DNA of 64,000 nucleotides from Rhyacichthys aspro (Eukaryota; Chordata; Actinopteri; Gobiiformes; Rhyacichthyidae), in NCBI GenBank assembly GCA_036850595.1, contig CM072156.1, forward strand, positions 17,370,326 through 17,434,325, read 5' to 3'. The notes under the pieces are model-generated. The model made no database searches and was not told the origin of the DNA. It worked only from the letters and a program-made list of their open reading frames with translations. Below, one piece after another: positions 27,791 through 42,032 of the stretch (position 1 is its first letter; each line of letters starts with the position of its first letter). The position numbers and the translations under genes are program-made.

Positions 27791-30337
27791 GTTTAATAAG
27801 TATATCTCAGTTAAAAATCAAATTTATTATTTATGAAGGTGGGAATAAGTGGCCATCTGTGGACTGTTTATAGCAGACTTATTCAGAGCCATAAGGTTCA
27901 ACAAGGAGTCACTGAGTGGAGAAACTTTCTGTATTGTAACCTCTGCAGTTTTGTATTCACTTTTAAGTTTGCGTGAAAGTAAATTTCTTAATACAGAATA
28001 GTTCAGAAACAAGTCTTTTAAGTAAAATGAGATGATGGATAATACCATATTCTAAATACCATGTATAAAATGTCAGGCTTGACATTTACCAGTAAAACGT
28101 CAAGACCTGTATTTGAAAATGTCCAGGCCATGGCAGGTTCTTTATGCAGATCTTTCAAAGTAAAACAAGTCAAAGCAGGTCAAGTGCCTTGGCAAATGGA
28201 CAGGAAGAGCCCCTCCTCATCGATCAAGGTCATTTTATCCTTAAATCCTCAGTTCTCCTAAATGGCATTGGTTTAATTAACTCCCCCGAGCCTTGGTAAG
28301 AAATGCCACTGTAATAGTCTGGGCATGCATATTAATCAGCTGGCAAGGGACCAATTATAGCTGACTGTCAGTAAAGCTTCATGCACAATCTGGGTTTATT
28401 ATTAAGTATGAGGACCTAATGTGACCCTTAGTTTGGAGACTCATGGAGTTATCAGAGCTCCTGCAGATGACCGTATTATTTGTAAAGTTTCAATGTTCAA
28501 TAAGAAAAACTATTAACCAACTATCCAAGTATTAACATAAGACATCCCACTGGGCTAGTTCAATCTCATTACTTAAGATAAAAAGGGCTTTACACAGCAT
28601 ACAGTATGGAAAAGGGTAAGTCCAGAAGAGTCGCAAGAGTTCATCTGAAAAACTGTATGCAGTGCAAAAACGCTCCAAAAAGTTTAAAAATAACTTTGTG
28701 TAGAGTTGTAACTTTAATCCTTTATCCAAAAGTCACAGCTTTTCTCAAAAGGCCAGCAGACCACAGCCATAGTCTCACCAACCTTGTTCAGTGCCATTTC
28801 TTTTTTTACTTTCCCAGACACCACTGTTTTCTGCTGACACACTCTCTCACACTGACCTGGTTTCCAAATAATTAAGATCGCAGCAAAATTATTCAAGCTT
28901 ATAATACATTTTTTAAAGCCCAGACATGTTCTTTTTTTTGCTGCTGTCACCGCTTACACGTGTCTTAATATTTTCAGTGAAAAACTGTTAGAAAATGGCT
29001 CTTTCAAAAGGCCAAATCTCTATTTTTTGTCACCCCCAGTAGATTATATTGCTTTTGATTTATACAATGTACATTAGACTAGATTCACATTTGTCAATAT
29101 ATGCATGCAGGTGTAATAACTTTGAGAAGCCAATATAGCATCCCAAATTAAAGGAATGGAAGATTTTAGCAAAATGAATTGGATGGAGAAATTGGTTTGC
29201 TGCAGCAGTCCTTAGATTAATTAGCAACTGAAGACCTCACAGGATCCAATAATAACGTGTCTGGGCTTTTTGTCTTCTAAAAAATGTGGTTAGGTTTTCT
29301 AGGTGTAATGTGTTTGTGCAGGGGCTCCCACAAAATAAACGTGATAGGCTAGGTTTCCTATGTTTACTGCACACTCCACCTGCCACTATAAATATCTTTA
29401 CTTTCTGTCACCGTCGCCATGTTGTAAGAGTATCGAAAGGCTTTGGGACCAACGGCCCCATTTCGGTGGAATTGTTTTCAAGTGTTCAGGCATATGTTTA
29501 CAGCTGCTCTCAGTAATAATTACATCCTCCAGAGCGATGTAGAGAGAATGTGTACTTAGCTCCTGTGGGCCTATCCAAGAGGGGTGCATTGTGGGTGTTT
29601 TTATTAAATGGTCACAGTTTATTACTCCACCCAAGAGGACTGCTGTCTTCGGTGTTTGACGAAGCCACAAATCTCACTAAAGACCAGTGAGAATGGGGCG
29701 TACGTATGGAAAGTTTACATGTGTGGTCCGGTGGCTGTGCAGGTCACTATGTGTCCAGTTATGTCTCACATCACACATATATTATTAGCGATAGACAGAG
29801 TAATCCGAACCCCGACTGTTTTTTTAAAGCGCTTTTCTCTCTGTCATTACCTGGACTGGATGTGATTCAGGCCCAAAATTAGGAATTGGGGTCACGAAAT
29901 TGTCACGTGATGTGATGTGGTTCTGGTTCCCATGCCAGTTGAATAGTGGACTTCTATTGGTCAGGACAGCTGTCAATCACCAGTTTTTATAAATGCTACA
30001 AAAAATAGTCTCATAGCATTTTTGCAACCTTTAATGTTAGTGTTGATTTGAATATTATTGTGTCTTTGTGTTTTTGAACAGCACTAAATGACCAGACCCA
30101 CTTCCTGATACCAATTTGTTACCAACCTTTGAAACTGACCATAGCAGACACAATCAAACAGTTGCTAATATATAGATGGATGATGGATGAAATAAAGCAC
30201 TAATATAAAAACAGTTTGTAATGGTAGGCCTACATTCCAGCTTTGAATTGTAGATCATATTGGAAAAAAAATGATACAGTGACACGTTTCTAACTCGCAA
30301 AGTGACAGCTGCTGATTAATACCCAGTCTGGAGCAGA

Positions 30338-30665
30338 TATAAAACCATAAGGCTATTAAAAGACAAACACCCATGGATTTTTCCAGTCTTTAGCTCAGGC
30401 TGCCTGCGGTGGCTGAGCTCCGTATTTATTTGCAGTGTGTGCGTTCTGGTGGTATAGCTGCAGCCTTGTCCCTGCTGCGGAGCTGTTTTGAGACTGTATT
30501 TGGATGCGCGGCTGCGGTGCATCGAAGGGTGGCGGAGGCAGAGAGGCGACGAGCGTGACTAATCCCGGGATCTCCCGTGTGCTGAAAGCGGCTGGCCGTC
30601 CTTCACGCCTCACGCCTCTCTGATGGGGACCGCACACGACTACCAACGGGACCACAACGGGACGG
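30338..30665. promoter_or_regulatory. CpG-rich island with a TATA box: candidate alternative promoter or first exon
   Basis: About 22 CpG dinucleotides fall within roughly 250 bp (30410-30663), while the flanks are strongly CpG-poor. On the plus strand TATAAAA lies at 30338-30344 and an inverted CCAAT (ATTGG) at 30259-30263, which would place a start near 30370 reading into the island. The island holds a 39-codon ORF (30504-30623) and a second ORF starting within its stop codon (30623-30754). No strong plus-strand donor follows; CAAG|GTGGCA at about 30731 is the best. In vertebrates such islands usually mark promoters, so an internal promoter of arvcf or a divergent transcript is inferred. 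Confidence 0.42.
30504..30623 (+). other. Small unassigned ORF inside the CpG island
   Basis: This is a 39-codon ORF beginning MRGCGASKGGGREATS. It is rich in G, R and S because of the CpG-rich composition. Its TGA shares its last base with the ATG of the next small ORF (TGATG). Nothing identifies it as a protein. If the island is a promoter, this would be an upstream ORF in a 5' UTR. Confidence 0.12.
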
Positions 30666-30754
30666 TGTGGTATTACAAGTGCATGTACATGGAGCTACAT
30701 AAATGCAGCATGTTGGTCTTTGATTCAAGGTGGCATGATACAATAAGTCACTAA
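30623..30754 (+). other. Small unassigned ORF overlapping the CpG island edge
   Basis: This is a 43-codon ORF beginning MGTAHDYQRDHNGTVWYYKC. Its second half lies in a dispersed short duplication whose other copy (27746-27790) has in-frame stops, which argues against conserved coding. It is not recognised. Confidence 0.1.
30678..30722 (+). repeat. Short dispersed duplication, copy B
   Basis: This is the partner of 27746-27790, about 93% identical over 45 nt and in the same orientation. It sits at the 3' edge of the CpG-rich island. Confidence 0.75.
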
Positions 30755-33700
30755 AGATGAAACTAAAGAGTATAGCTTTGAAGCATGCAAGAAAAAGGGA
30801 GATTAGGATTTAAAAAGGGAGATTAACAACATGACATATTTCACATTCAATCACGTTGGGTCAGCTATTTCTGTATTAGTATTTCTATTGTCTGGAATGC
30901 AACTTTTTCATCTCCTAGACACAGTAGTCCAGGAGATGTTGTTCTGTTTATGTGTGCCTCTTTTACCATTCTTTGGTCTATCATTTCTCTGCAAATAAAT
31001 AAACAAGGGTCATTCAACAAAAACTAGAGCAGTAAAATTCAAAGTTATTGAAGTGGCTAAACGTGAACTCTAAGCTGGTCCTGCTGCTGTTTGAGAGTGA
31101 ACAGAGGAAAAAGTTTCTGAATTTCAGTGTTGAATAGTGATGAAGAGTTTGATATAAAAAGTAGTTGAGCAGCCCTGTCAAGAGTCAAAAGCTACTGGAT
31201 GTTGATGCATTGGAGGTTGGTTACTTTATCTCTTATAAGATGTCCTTACAGGTATTTAGTCATGCAGAAGAAGCCCAATTATTTTCTATTTCTGTAAGCT
31301 TATTCAGTAAATGTTATTTCAGTGTGTCCTTTAGGTTCACACAAAGTCTGCAACTTCTTTTGCCGGCACAGTCCGCACTTCCACCTAACTCTTCTTTAAT
31401 ACTTAAGTTTTCATTACAATAATGACCAAGTGTTGCATGAGAGGAGTGATCCAAACTGGGCTTCTCATGCACCAAAGGAGGGAAACTTGGAAACTTCATT
31501 ATTCAGTATTAATAAGATTTTTTGTTCTCATTGAGTTACTTATTTCTCTGATTGTGTCCCGACTGAGTTGAGCTCTTTATTTTTTTACTCTTTGTAGTTT
31601 CTTGAATGCAGTCTTCCACAGGATCAGAGAGTTGATGTACTGCATTGGCTCCTTCTGATGACTTTTTAGCTGAGACTGACAGGCTGACCTCAGGAAGCCG
31701 TGCTGTTATTATCTCAGTGTTGACCTCTCCCCTGCCAGTACCAGATGTTTGCCCTGGATGTTTTTGCATGTGGAGAAATAGAATTTTTTGTCATCAAGCT
31801 CCTATACCTTTTTGTGTATTAGAAAGGAAAGGGAGTTTAGCCTCCCGCTCTCAGTCTGCAGAAGCACTGTGTGGAATGTTAATTGGTCTGACTCTTCTTC
31901 CTCACAGATAAGACACAGGGCTCTTTGAATAAGCCAAAGATCAGGACGGCCTTCTGCGTCGAGAGACAGGAAGTGTTTACTGCAATCGGTCCTTTCCCTT
32001 CCCCACCCCTCTCCCACACAACTCCACACCCCGTTGTCTTCAAACAAATAGAGCAACAGAAATATTACACAGCGCGAGGTGATTCACGAGGAGACTCGAA
32101 GCACATGTATTATTAAGACGAGGGAGCGGAGAGGTTTTGAAGTTATGGTAATGAGACTTTTGGTGCTACAAATCTAACCATCATTTGAATAATTCCTCTG
32201 CCCGTCCCTCTTTTTCTCTCTCTTCCTCCTTTCACCATCTCCTTCCCATTCTACACACATCCAAGGACGAGGTGAGGCGGTGAAACTGTGCTCATGCTGT
32301 TAAAGGAGGTGATGGTAGATTAGGCAGCAGCTACAGAAAGCTAAACAGCGACCTCTGACTGGAGGCTTCTCCTCCCACGTAACCTATGTAATAAAGAGTT
32401 TATTCTCCCTATGCTCGCCGCTCTTTTGCACACAAGTGGGGCTACATAGAACAACATATAGATATATTTATAGCTATGGTGAGTATGGATACATGTATAC
32501 TGAACAGATGGCATGTACTCTATGTGGTTACACTTGACGATTTGAATGAGGGTTTGGTGCAGTCTATAAAACTAACATGTTTATGAGAATGTCATATCAA
32601 TGTGAGCAGTTCAAACACATCTTTTAACCAGATGCAGCCTCTTATAATCTCAAATCTCTTTTGTGTCTAAATAAACAGCAGTGAGTGATTGAAGAGATAA
32701 ATATTGTGAAATGTTATGAAATAAATGTTTTTTTACACGTAGCTAACTTTGAAGGTAGAATAAAAGTAAGGTAAATCTAAATGTTGACTTTCCATTTGAG
32801 AATCAAAGTCAAAATTTTGTTCTAAATAAAGCAATATATTAACATATATTAGAATTGAAATGACTAAATTGTGAGAGCCCCTGGTTTCAAGAGTCTATCT
32901 GCTTTGTGTTGTTTTAACTCTTGCTTCCTGTCCATTGTGTTAAATGAAACCAGGATGACAGCATGTATGATGATAATACACTGCATGTTACATTTCAGTT
33001 GACAAAATACAAGCCCACACACGGTGAGAGTGTGCTTTTGATGTGTGGATGCAGTGTACGGCACTTCCAAAAAGACCGTGTAAGTCTGTTAACACCCAGA
33101 GGCAGAATGCAATAGTATGAAATAGCAACACAAATCAAGTCAACAGCATCAACAGCCAGTGTTTCCAGTCTCAGTAAGCTCTCCCACATTACATTTGGTG
33201 AGCTCCAAGATGTATTTGTAGTGCTGACCCTCTGCCTGATATTGATTTATGTGAAAAGGGCTTAGGATTACAATGTTTTACAAGAACATGATCAAATGAA
33301 TAAGAAACATTTTGTAGATAACATATGAGTTTGCAGGCAGTCGTAGTTTATATCCGTTTATTCATTTGTTCGATTAGTGTTCAATAAATGTGTTTTAGTA
33401 AGTCTGTAATGGCACGCGAATGGTTGGGCTAGGCGTCCCATAGTTTGAGTGCAGCTGCTGCGAATGAACATCACGCTGTAATTTCAGAGAAAAGAAGGAT
33501 CTTGACTTTACCACGTGGACTCCAATTCTGTGAAGCAGCCTGCAGGCCCTGTCTTTATTATCTCCAGCCGCATTAACATCAAATGAAGAGTGCTTTCTGT
33601 ATAAATGGTCAAGAAGTGTTCTCATGCTGCCATGTGATTCACTGCTGCAATCTGGCTAATCACCAGAAATGTCACATGTGGAGAGGTGTTACTGGGAGCT

Positions 33701-34489
33701 GTACCCTCAGTTGTAAATAACTAGTGGGTGGCAGCTAATGGGCCTCGGTGCCGTTATCAAGAGCCTGCTCTCAGCGAAACGGCCTCAACGCCAACTGCAG
33801 CGTGATCTGTTACACCAGGGTTTTTTACCCACTACGTACCTGTCTCACACAAGAGGAGAGGCAGGCTTCACACCACGTCAGTTTCCCCACAGTGGCTGAT
33901 TCAGTTTGATTGCTGACGGGTGACGATTTCTCCCTTCACTGACTCTCAGTGTGGGCCCGCAGCGAGGCCTCTGGCTATAAGCAGACCACACATAGAGGGG
34001 GCGGGTTCTTCCTGTCACTCATCTCTGTACATTTACCATTCTCCAAGCTCAGTCGCCTGGGCTGAATTTAAGACTCAAGACACTGGTTATGATGATAGCT
34101 TGATATTGTGCAGGAGGCTTGCACAATTATTTAGAAAAAAAAGTAAAAGAAAGTTTATTTTCACTTGGTTGTTATTGCAGCCTACTGCATATCTGATAGG
34201 TTCATAAAAGTGTCAGCAGCATTAGTCGTATGGCATCTGGCCATTGAAAACCAAAAACAGTTTGGCAGTACACTTTGCACACATGCAAGAAAACTAAGAA
34301 ACAAACGTGTTTATAGGAGGTCCATGTCCAGATGGCTACTCCAAGCACAATATTCAGAACTTAAGCTCCACAAATGTCCCACCTTGATTGTAAACGGTAA
34401 AAAACAAAATTACATCTTGATCTTAATCATTGAAATCACTTGGGGTATTGTGGATTTATCCCTGCGCATGGTTTTACATTCACGCTCAC

Positions 34490-34625
34490 ATTCATTCAGT
34501 TACAATTACAGTGGGAGGATGCTATAAGAAAAAAAGCCCACAGTAACACTGGAAGGACATGCAGGCTCTACTCCTCACATGTAGACTCGACACAGAAAGG
34601 CTAACCACTCTGCCACAGTGCTCAC
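34490..34625. repeat. Decayed interspersed repeat (LINE or SINE 3' tail type)
   Basis: The order of motifs GTGGGAGGATGC, AAAAAAGCCCACA, GGACATGCAGGCTC, ACACAGAAAGGC, CTAACCACTCTGCCACAGTG follows a dispersed repeat that is very common in fish genomes. That repeat runs from GTGGGAGGAAGC through AACATGCAAACTCCACACAGAAAGG to CTAACCACTGCGCCACCGTG. The copy is old and gapped; I cannot assign the family with certainty. Confidence 0.55.
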
Positions 34626-37600
34626 CAAAATCATAGTTTAGTTGTAGTAAAATCATAACATTGGACCGGAACATCTCTACAAACTGAGCATTAACCTTGC
34701 AGTTTTGAACATGGCCTGCAGAAGCTTCTCTAATTTTCTTTTCTTCAAATGTGCAAAGCCGAGGCTGCTCCAGGGATCACCGCTTCCTCTGTTCCCAGTC
34801 ACCCACATTGTCCTCTTTTTATTATCCAGCTAAACACTGCTGCTCACAGTCTCTCACTCCTGTTCTCTGTATGACCTTTAGTTCCCCATGAACAGTATGG
34901 TTATCCGCAAAAAAAGAAGAAAACAAAGTTCGGAAGTATTAGTGTTACTTCTCTTCAGCTCCTGGGATACGGCAATCAATAGTTTTTCATTAACCTGTCT
35001 TCCTTCTGGTGAACGAGTCGGTATGGCCCCGAGTGGCAGTAAATGCTGCTACAGTGATAGTAAATGATATCGCTCTCTCTCTCCGTAAAAAATGAACAGT
35101 TTTGAAAAAGAAACTGGAACTGTGAGACCTAAAGGTATTCTCCATTTGTGTTTATTAATGTCTTGGTCAGAGTTCAAACATCATTTACAAGGTCAAGAAC
35201 CCTGATGTAAAGTGTGCTTTTTTTTTTTTTTTGCAGATGAATTTGGAAATGCAGGTTGTGTCTGCGTTATGTTCCTTGAGAATCCAGTAATAGACATTGT
35301 TAGTTTGTGGCAGAAGCAGGCCAACTTACTATCCCTCTGAGACTCCATTTGGTTTATTACAGTAACCTGGCTTCATTTGAGATGCATAACAATTATTCAG
35401 TTGATTTACTATGTGAGCTTATTTCCACAAGTTATAATTGTGTTTACATTTCCTTCTGCTGTGGTAAAAGGCAGAAAAAGCATCTCACCATTTCAAAATA
35501 AATTCTTGGCATGCTGACAATGACAAATTCTCCATAAGGTGCTTTACCATTCTGTTTTTGGATGTTGTTTTCCAATTACCCATAAGACAAGTGGTAATAA
35601 CTATTTGCTGGGCTGCAGTGTAACCATTTTTCATTCATGCATTTGTCAAACTTTGTGGTTTCTATTCAAATGGTGCTGTCAAGTGATCTATGTTGTTGCA
35701 AAATGGTACCAGGCAAGTAGTTATAATCGTGTAACAGCTGGAGGAAGTAAGTCAGGAGGTTTGTTAGGCCTTGGTTATTATCTATAAAGTAAAATAGTAA
35801 CTCGTACTATTGTAGCTTCTATAATTGATGCACAATATATCTCTTTCTCACAACTTTTTAAAGACACTAAAGCCAGTGTTTGGGAATGACCTTGCACTCT
35901 GTAACGTCAATGCCAACCTCCCCTGTGTAAAAAGTTCCATCTATTTTTCCCATGATGCCGTGCACACTGTGCGTTATGTTGCAATATGTTGCAGGTGAAA
36001 TAATGCTCCGTGTGACCATTACTGTTGCTGAAGAACGTCTTGTACCTGAGTGTGGGCAGGTCATTTGTTTTGTTCCTGGCACAGTGCTGGCTGCTGGCGC
36101 TCTGGTGGTGGAGATATGAGGTGTAGCAGTGTGGCCTTTATTTGGGAATGCATCACTACAAATGCTTTTCTTGTCACTTGATTTGGAAGCATGTGTCGAT
36201 AGATGCCACACTTTGGGATGCCAGCCATGTTTCCTTCTCTTCATCAGAAATATTGCGTCTTGAGATACAGGGGTATGAATGTAGGACACATATAGTCATG
36301 CAAGGGCTTGGTAAATAGTCAGACATTCAATAAATAGAGAAGGACTTAAGCAGTTCGTAGAGATTTTCTGCTTTGCAAAATGTATAGACAGATAAACTTC
36401 CCCAACAGCAGCGTAGTAACCTTCTTTTATTATTTTTAAAAAAAGGTAAAACCCGACCCATTTTCCGCCACAAAATACTAATACATTACCTTACATCTTA
36501 GTTTAGAGCTTACCTGAAACTTTTACTTTTGGGGTTTACAGTTAGATTGTAGCGATCCTGTAATTATCTCCGCCTCGTTAAACATTGCATTGAAGTATTG
36601 CCAACATTTGACCATGTTTAGTTTTCTGCCCCTTTTCTGTATTGTTATAATTTATGAGCTGGTGTGCTGTAAAATAAGATGTACTTTGCAACGGAATAAC
36701 CCATTTCCTTTGTTTGAACCATGGTCCTTTGTTGTTGACATCGGTGTCAATGAGAGTGCTTGTTTTTACCCGAAGCGTGCTGTGATTGGCCAAAATCCTG
36801 CCGTGGGCTCATCATTCTCATCTATTAACATACTTAAACCTAGATCACATCTTAAAGTCTGATTTTTTTTTTTTGCACAGATGATTCCTATTACAATAAA
36901 CTTTAGGTGATTAAACTGTCAAACTAAATACAATAAATAACTGACATTCAGTATCTGTAACATATTAACTCCCTATGAAGGATGGACAGGGTTGAAAGGC
37001 CAAAAACAAAACTAAACAACTCTACATTAACTGTAATATTATGATGTTAAGTTGAAGTCATATTCTATATTCTTAATCAATCAATGTTAAATGCATTTTT
37101 TTTTTACATTTAACTAGTAGCTCCAAAAAACAGAGTATGAATGATGTTGGTGACCTGCCATAGAGGCTGGTATAGCAGAGAGATTTACTGGCCATGGCCA
37201 AAACTGATGAGTATTTGGCTGGTGGTAGTTGGCTGCAGCAAAGAGGGGAGAAGGCGGGATCATAACCATGGCATTGCATAGATCCAGATGGCCCAAAACA
37301 GAAGGGGATGGGTGCAAGTGCTACACTATTGGCCCATGTTGCATAAGGCACTCAAGTGCAAACAATAGCAAGTGTAGATTTCCATTGTTACTACTTACAT
37401 TTATTATAATGTACATGAAATACAAATTAGGAGTGAGAATCAATGTTTTGCTAATAAAATAACAGATGGGTGTTTAATACTTTAATGAAGTAAATAACCT
37501 ACACCAGATTACCATTTATATTTATATCTATGGTATTGGTTTTATGTTAACACAGATTTGATGCCAAGATTTTCCCCGGGCAGCTATTTCTGATGAAACA

Positions 37601-39604
37601 CACTTCAATGTGCATTTGCAGATTGCTGAAAGAAAATACCAGATGTACAACTAATCAATTGTCAACACTGTTCAAAATAGGACGTTATTTTGGTGTTGTT
37701 TTGTTCGGTTTTGCAATTTATTCAAAGCATAACTGTAATTTTATTGCACATTCCAAAAGTCAGAGTCCTTAAGAGATAAAAGGGTATTTAAAGATGAAAA
37801 ATAAGAAATAAGACATCCACTGTGCAAAAGAAGCTTGGAAAGTCAAAGGGCAAGTTGAAGTGGGAGCTAAAATTGCTTTTGATAAATAGCTCTGTAAGAA
37901 AAAGTTAAAGCATGTTTTAATAAGAAGAAGATTTGGGTAAAATGTCAAATCCTGAAGCATAGCATCACACAAAAGAGAAATATGCTGTTCATTGGAACAT
38001 GTATTTAATAACTGGTACTTAACAGGTCTGAAATAGAAGAAAATTGTAAAATGTTTTTAAATGTATCAAGTGTTTGAGTGAATTACTAGGATGTCCTTGA
38101 ACTTTTCCATTGCTCTGGGTAAAATTATTTTCTATTGTGAGATTGAAGTGCAGGCTTTGTTTTAGAATATTCTGTTGATTAGAGTGGTGGCTTATTCTGA
38201 GTCAGTGGGACGTCCTGGGGGATCACATGCAGCGTGAACTCACCTCCCAGCTCTCTTCGAGACCTGTGCGTGCATCATTATGTCTGTCTGTGCCATGCCC
38301 CAAAGGATTCCCCAAAAATAAATGGAAAAACAGACAAGGGCATGGGCATAAGTGTGACTTCTGAATGTCAGATTCAAACCATGTCTTAAGAGACTCACTT
38401 ATGTACTCTCTGTGATCTTAACGCTAATTAGGACTTCTTTGTTTGCATCAACTTCCATTTGGGATTTCAAGTCTGACAAGTGTGTTGCAGATTTTCTGTC
38501 AGCCTTTGATCAAAGTGATTAGAATGTGGCCTCCTGTCTAAGCAGACGCGCTCCTTCACAGCTAAGAAAGCACTAATTTGTGTTTTGTTTTGGTAAAACC
38601 CTGCAGCTGCTGCCTTTCCAGCAGCTCACAGTCTGTAGTAACGTGTACAGTAGCTAATCGACTAAAGCCTGCTGTACATGCACCACATTGAGATTGAATG
38701 TGCATGCCCTTTATTTTCCTTCATGCTTGTATAATTTTCGTCACTAAAATGCGCTTTGATTTATGTTATCATGTCGAGCAGCACTGTGCTATTGACTCCT
38801 TGTCAGGAACCATTTGGCTCATTTACTGTGCAATTCAATACAATCCCATATTCCAGTGGATTTCATTTGCCTCTTGTTTCAGCATGTGCAAAGTATGATC
38901 ATCTGCTTTGATTGTACAGTAGAACGAGGCGAGATCAAAGCTGATATCATTATTGCATGTGCCTTTGAAGCTAATCTGTTTCTTAGATCTATGAAATACT
39001 TTTACCCACTTTTTAGTTTAACACTTTTATTTCCATTTCTACTGTGAAAATGTGATAAAAAGTATGCAATTAATCATAAAGTATTGACCCAGAATTCTTC
39101 CTCTGCTGCAGTCAATAAACCATATCATATCCCTCCAGCCTGTCACAATACTACACAGTTTTTTGTTTCAACACCTTTAAACATTTTGGTAAAAATCTAT
39201 ATAATGTAGCTGGCATAATAAACTAAAATGTCTAGTACTTGGAGTTGAAGAGGTCACATATTTTAGTCCCATCTGTATCTCTAAGAAGCCCCCTTTTACA
39301 ATCAATACTGTACATTGTGTGTAAATGTAAACAAAAAGATCTTCCCTCATAGTTCCACATGTATAACCTGGGAGGATCTTATTAGGGGGATTTAAACAGG
39401 TGTTGCTGGGATTTGTGCCAGCATTGCTCATTGTCATCACGGCAGATTGTCCACAAACATTTGGCAGGTTATCCTTGTTTATGAATGAGGGCGGACGTGC
39501 AGCAGCTCGATCAATGCCACTTACGCCTCGCCTCATTTCTTCTCCTGCACCTCCTCCTCTCTGTGCTCATCCTCTCTGAGCAGGTGCAGGATAACAGTAG
39601 CTGC

Positions 39605-39608
<4 letters not shown>

Positions 39609-39635
<27 letters not shown>
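39609..39635. repeat. (AC)13 microsatellite
   Basis: A pure AC dinucleotide run of about 27 nt. Confidence 0.97.
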
Positions 39636-39640
<5 letters not shown>

Positions 39641-42008
39641 CCGCATATTGGCTGCACTGCATTAGAGTCTTATTAGGATTATAGTGTTTACATGGATCTG
39701 CTACGGAGACTCTCTGTCGCCATGAACTAACCTTTTATCACTATTCTATCGACCCTCGCTTCTTTCACTGTGTATTATGTATAAAAGTAGCCCTGTTCAA
39801 GTAGTGGCAATTTGGACCATTGTGTACATTCCTCATTTTGTCAGACCTGGTGACATGTTAAGGGCTCAGGTAACACAGCAAAGGATAAAGAGGCAATGCT
39901 GTCTCTAAAGTAGTACAGTTTGTATGTATTTGGTCCTATTTGTTGGCCGGATTTGGACTCAGTTGCCTTGAAAAAAGCAGCAGTACATTTTTTCCCTGGA
40001 GGGGGCACTGCGCTGACCCCAGAGGAGAACCAAGGCAGTGCGGGGTCAATGGAGATGTAGCGCCTCAGCTGCACAATCTGACAGCCCTAATGCAGCTATT
40101 TGTAATGGGATTGTGTCTCTTCTGCTCAGGACTGTTATCAGTGGCCGAGCTGCGCGCTGCCGAGGCCACCTCATCAGTGGACCATTCTGCCTGTGTCTTC
40201 TGGCCGTCCAGCAAATGATTACATTAGGCTGAGTAGATTAGGGCTGTGACACAAGGGCCTTTTGTTACTTTTGGTGATTGGTTATTCTTCACAACACATC
40301 TGTTTATGTAGTTTGGGAAACAAGGCATCGGTGGCATTGGTTCAGATTAGGTATATTACCAAACTAACCTGGACAAAAAAAGCGGCAACTCTGTTTGGGT
40401 CTATTTGTCATCAATATTCATTATGAATCATTAGTATAAATATATAAATGAATGAGTACAACAACAGCAGCCAGATGTGCCTACCTCCAAGCCATTTAAA
40501 ACACTTTGAATATGACTAATGACAAGCTCCTTACCACCATGATAGTGCCATATGGTGCAGTCAGGTAGGACTGAAAAAACAACCATCTGTATCCAACAAT
40601 TCAGAATGCATCATGTTCTGCCAAAAGGGGGCTCTAAAAATACAGTGTTTTGTTTTGTACCTGCTGTTCATTGATGCACATATTGTTTTAATTTATGTAA
40701 TAAATATGGACACCCTGCCATTAGTTGTTGTGACCTAGGCCTATTAAAAATGATTACAAATTTATTGCATTCAAACACTTATGTTATATTCCAAATTTCC
40801 AAGCTGAAAGCACATGAAAGCAACAAAATAGGGAAAAAAAACTTGCTCGGAAACTGGGACCATCCATGAAGCTCATGAACACATCATCATTATGGATTTT
40901 TCTCACAGTGACCCTAAATGAATATTGTCTGCTCCAGCTTTAGTGTAAAGAATAAATAATTCATGAGTGTCTGAGGATTATTGTGCAATTTATGGCTGAA
41001 AATATTGACGTTTTTCATGTTAATAAACGCATTGTGACGTATTATTGAAGTTAAACTATTAGAATTCATTCATGAACGAACCTCGTCGAAATGTGTCAGT
41101 GCGTGGGAACTGGAAGTGTCTGATGTTTTTGTAGATTTCAGTCAAACTAACCTCCTATTTAATTTCTGACACATACAGTTTATGTATGCACCGGTACAGA
41201 ACATTTCCCGTAATGAGTTCCTCTTTTCTCTGAAGTACATCTCCACGGTGACAAGTATCTCCACATCTCTCTGATATTAATTGCGTTTTTCAAACCAACC
41301 GACCGCTTCACTTTACTGTATTCGTTTTACTGCTGTGTTTAATCACGCAGATAGTGTGAGACATTCTTCCACTTTTTGCACAGATTAACAGCACATTACC
41401 TGGAAATGAGGGAGAGAAAACACTTTCTGAGATTCAAATATTTAGTGCCACAGTGGTGTTATATATTCAGATTTTTTTTATCCAAACTTTGTAGAATGTA
41501 CATCATTTTCCAACTTACACATTTTCACATTTATAGTCTTCTCAGGAAATACAAAGGTAGCGTTTTGAGTGAGGGTGGGCTGCAGGATGGGTACATTAAA
41601 CTCAGAAAATTCTTGTTGCAGCCTCTTAATAGGTTTTTAGGGGAAGAGGAAGTTAGATGTTTTGTTGCTTTGGTTAATGAGCAAGTTGGATATTTATTAA
41701 ATGTTAGTAACACAGAATCTTAAATATGCACATATATACATAATCCTGATACAGATATTGTGACATCTGTGGACATAGACATGCAAGAGTTATATGTGCA
41801 AAAGCGTAACTAAGCAAAAACTAAAAGTATGTGATAGGCATTGATTGATTGCACAAAAAATGCACAAAATTCTCACTAATAAGCAAAGAATGAATGAATA
41901 AAAAACACTTTTTGTCACACTAAGGCCATCTTTTCAATATTAATGTAATGAAATTATGTGTATGGAAATTTGAATTCTATCACCTAGATCAATGGGATTA
42001 CCCCAGTC

Positions 42009-42032
42009 ATATATATATATATATTTTTTTTT
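42009..42032. repeat. (AT)n run followed by a T run
   Basis: About 15 nt of AT dinucleotide and 9 T. Confidence 0.93.

Noticed and set aside
35219..35260. Poly-T tract followed by GCAG and an ATG
   Set aside because: It looks like an acceptor only because of the homopolymer, and no donor fits.
35867..36289. 140-codon minus-strand ORF, the longest frame in the window
   Set aside because: No domain, transposase motif or splice context is recognisable, and a frame of this length is not surprising by chance in 64 kb read in six frames.
41383..41554. Open segment between CTTTTTGCACAG and CAAAG|GTAGCG on the plus strand
   Set aside because: The composition is AT-driven (F, L, Y, K rich), the donor is modest, and the peptide resembles nothing I know; most likely chance.
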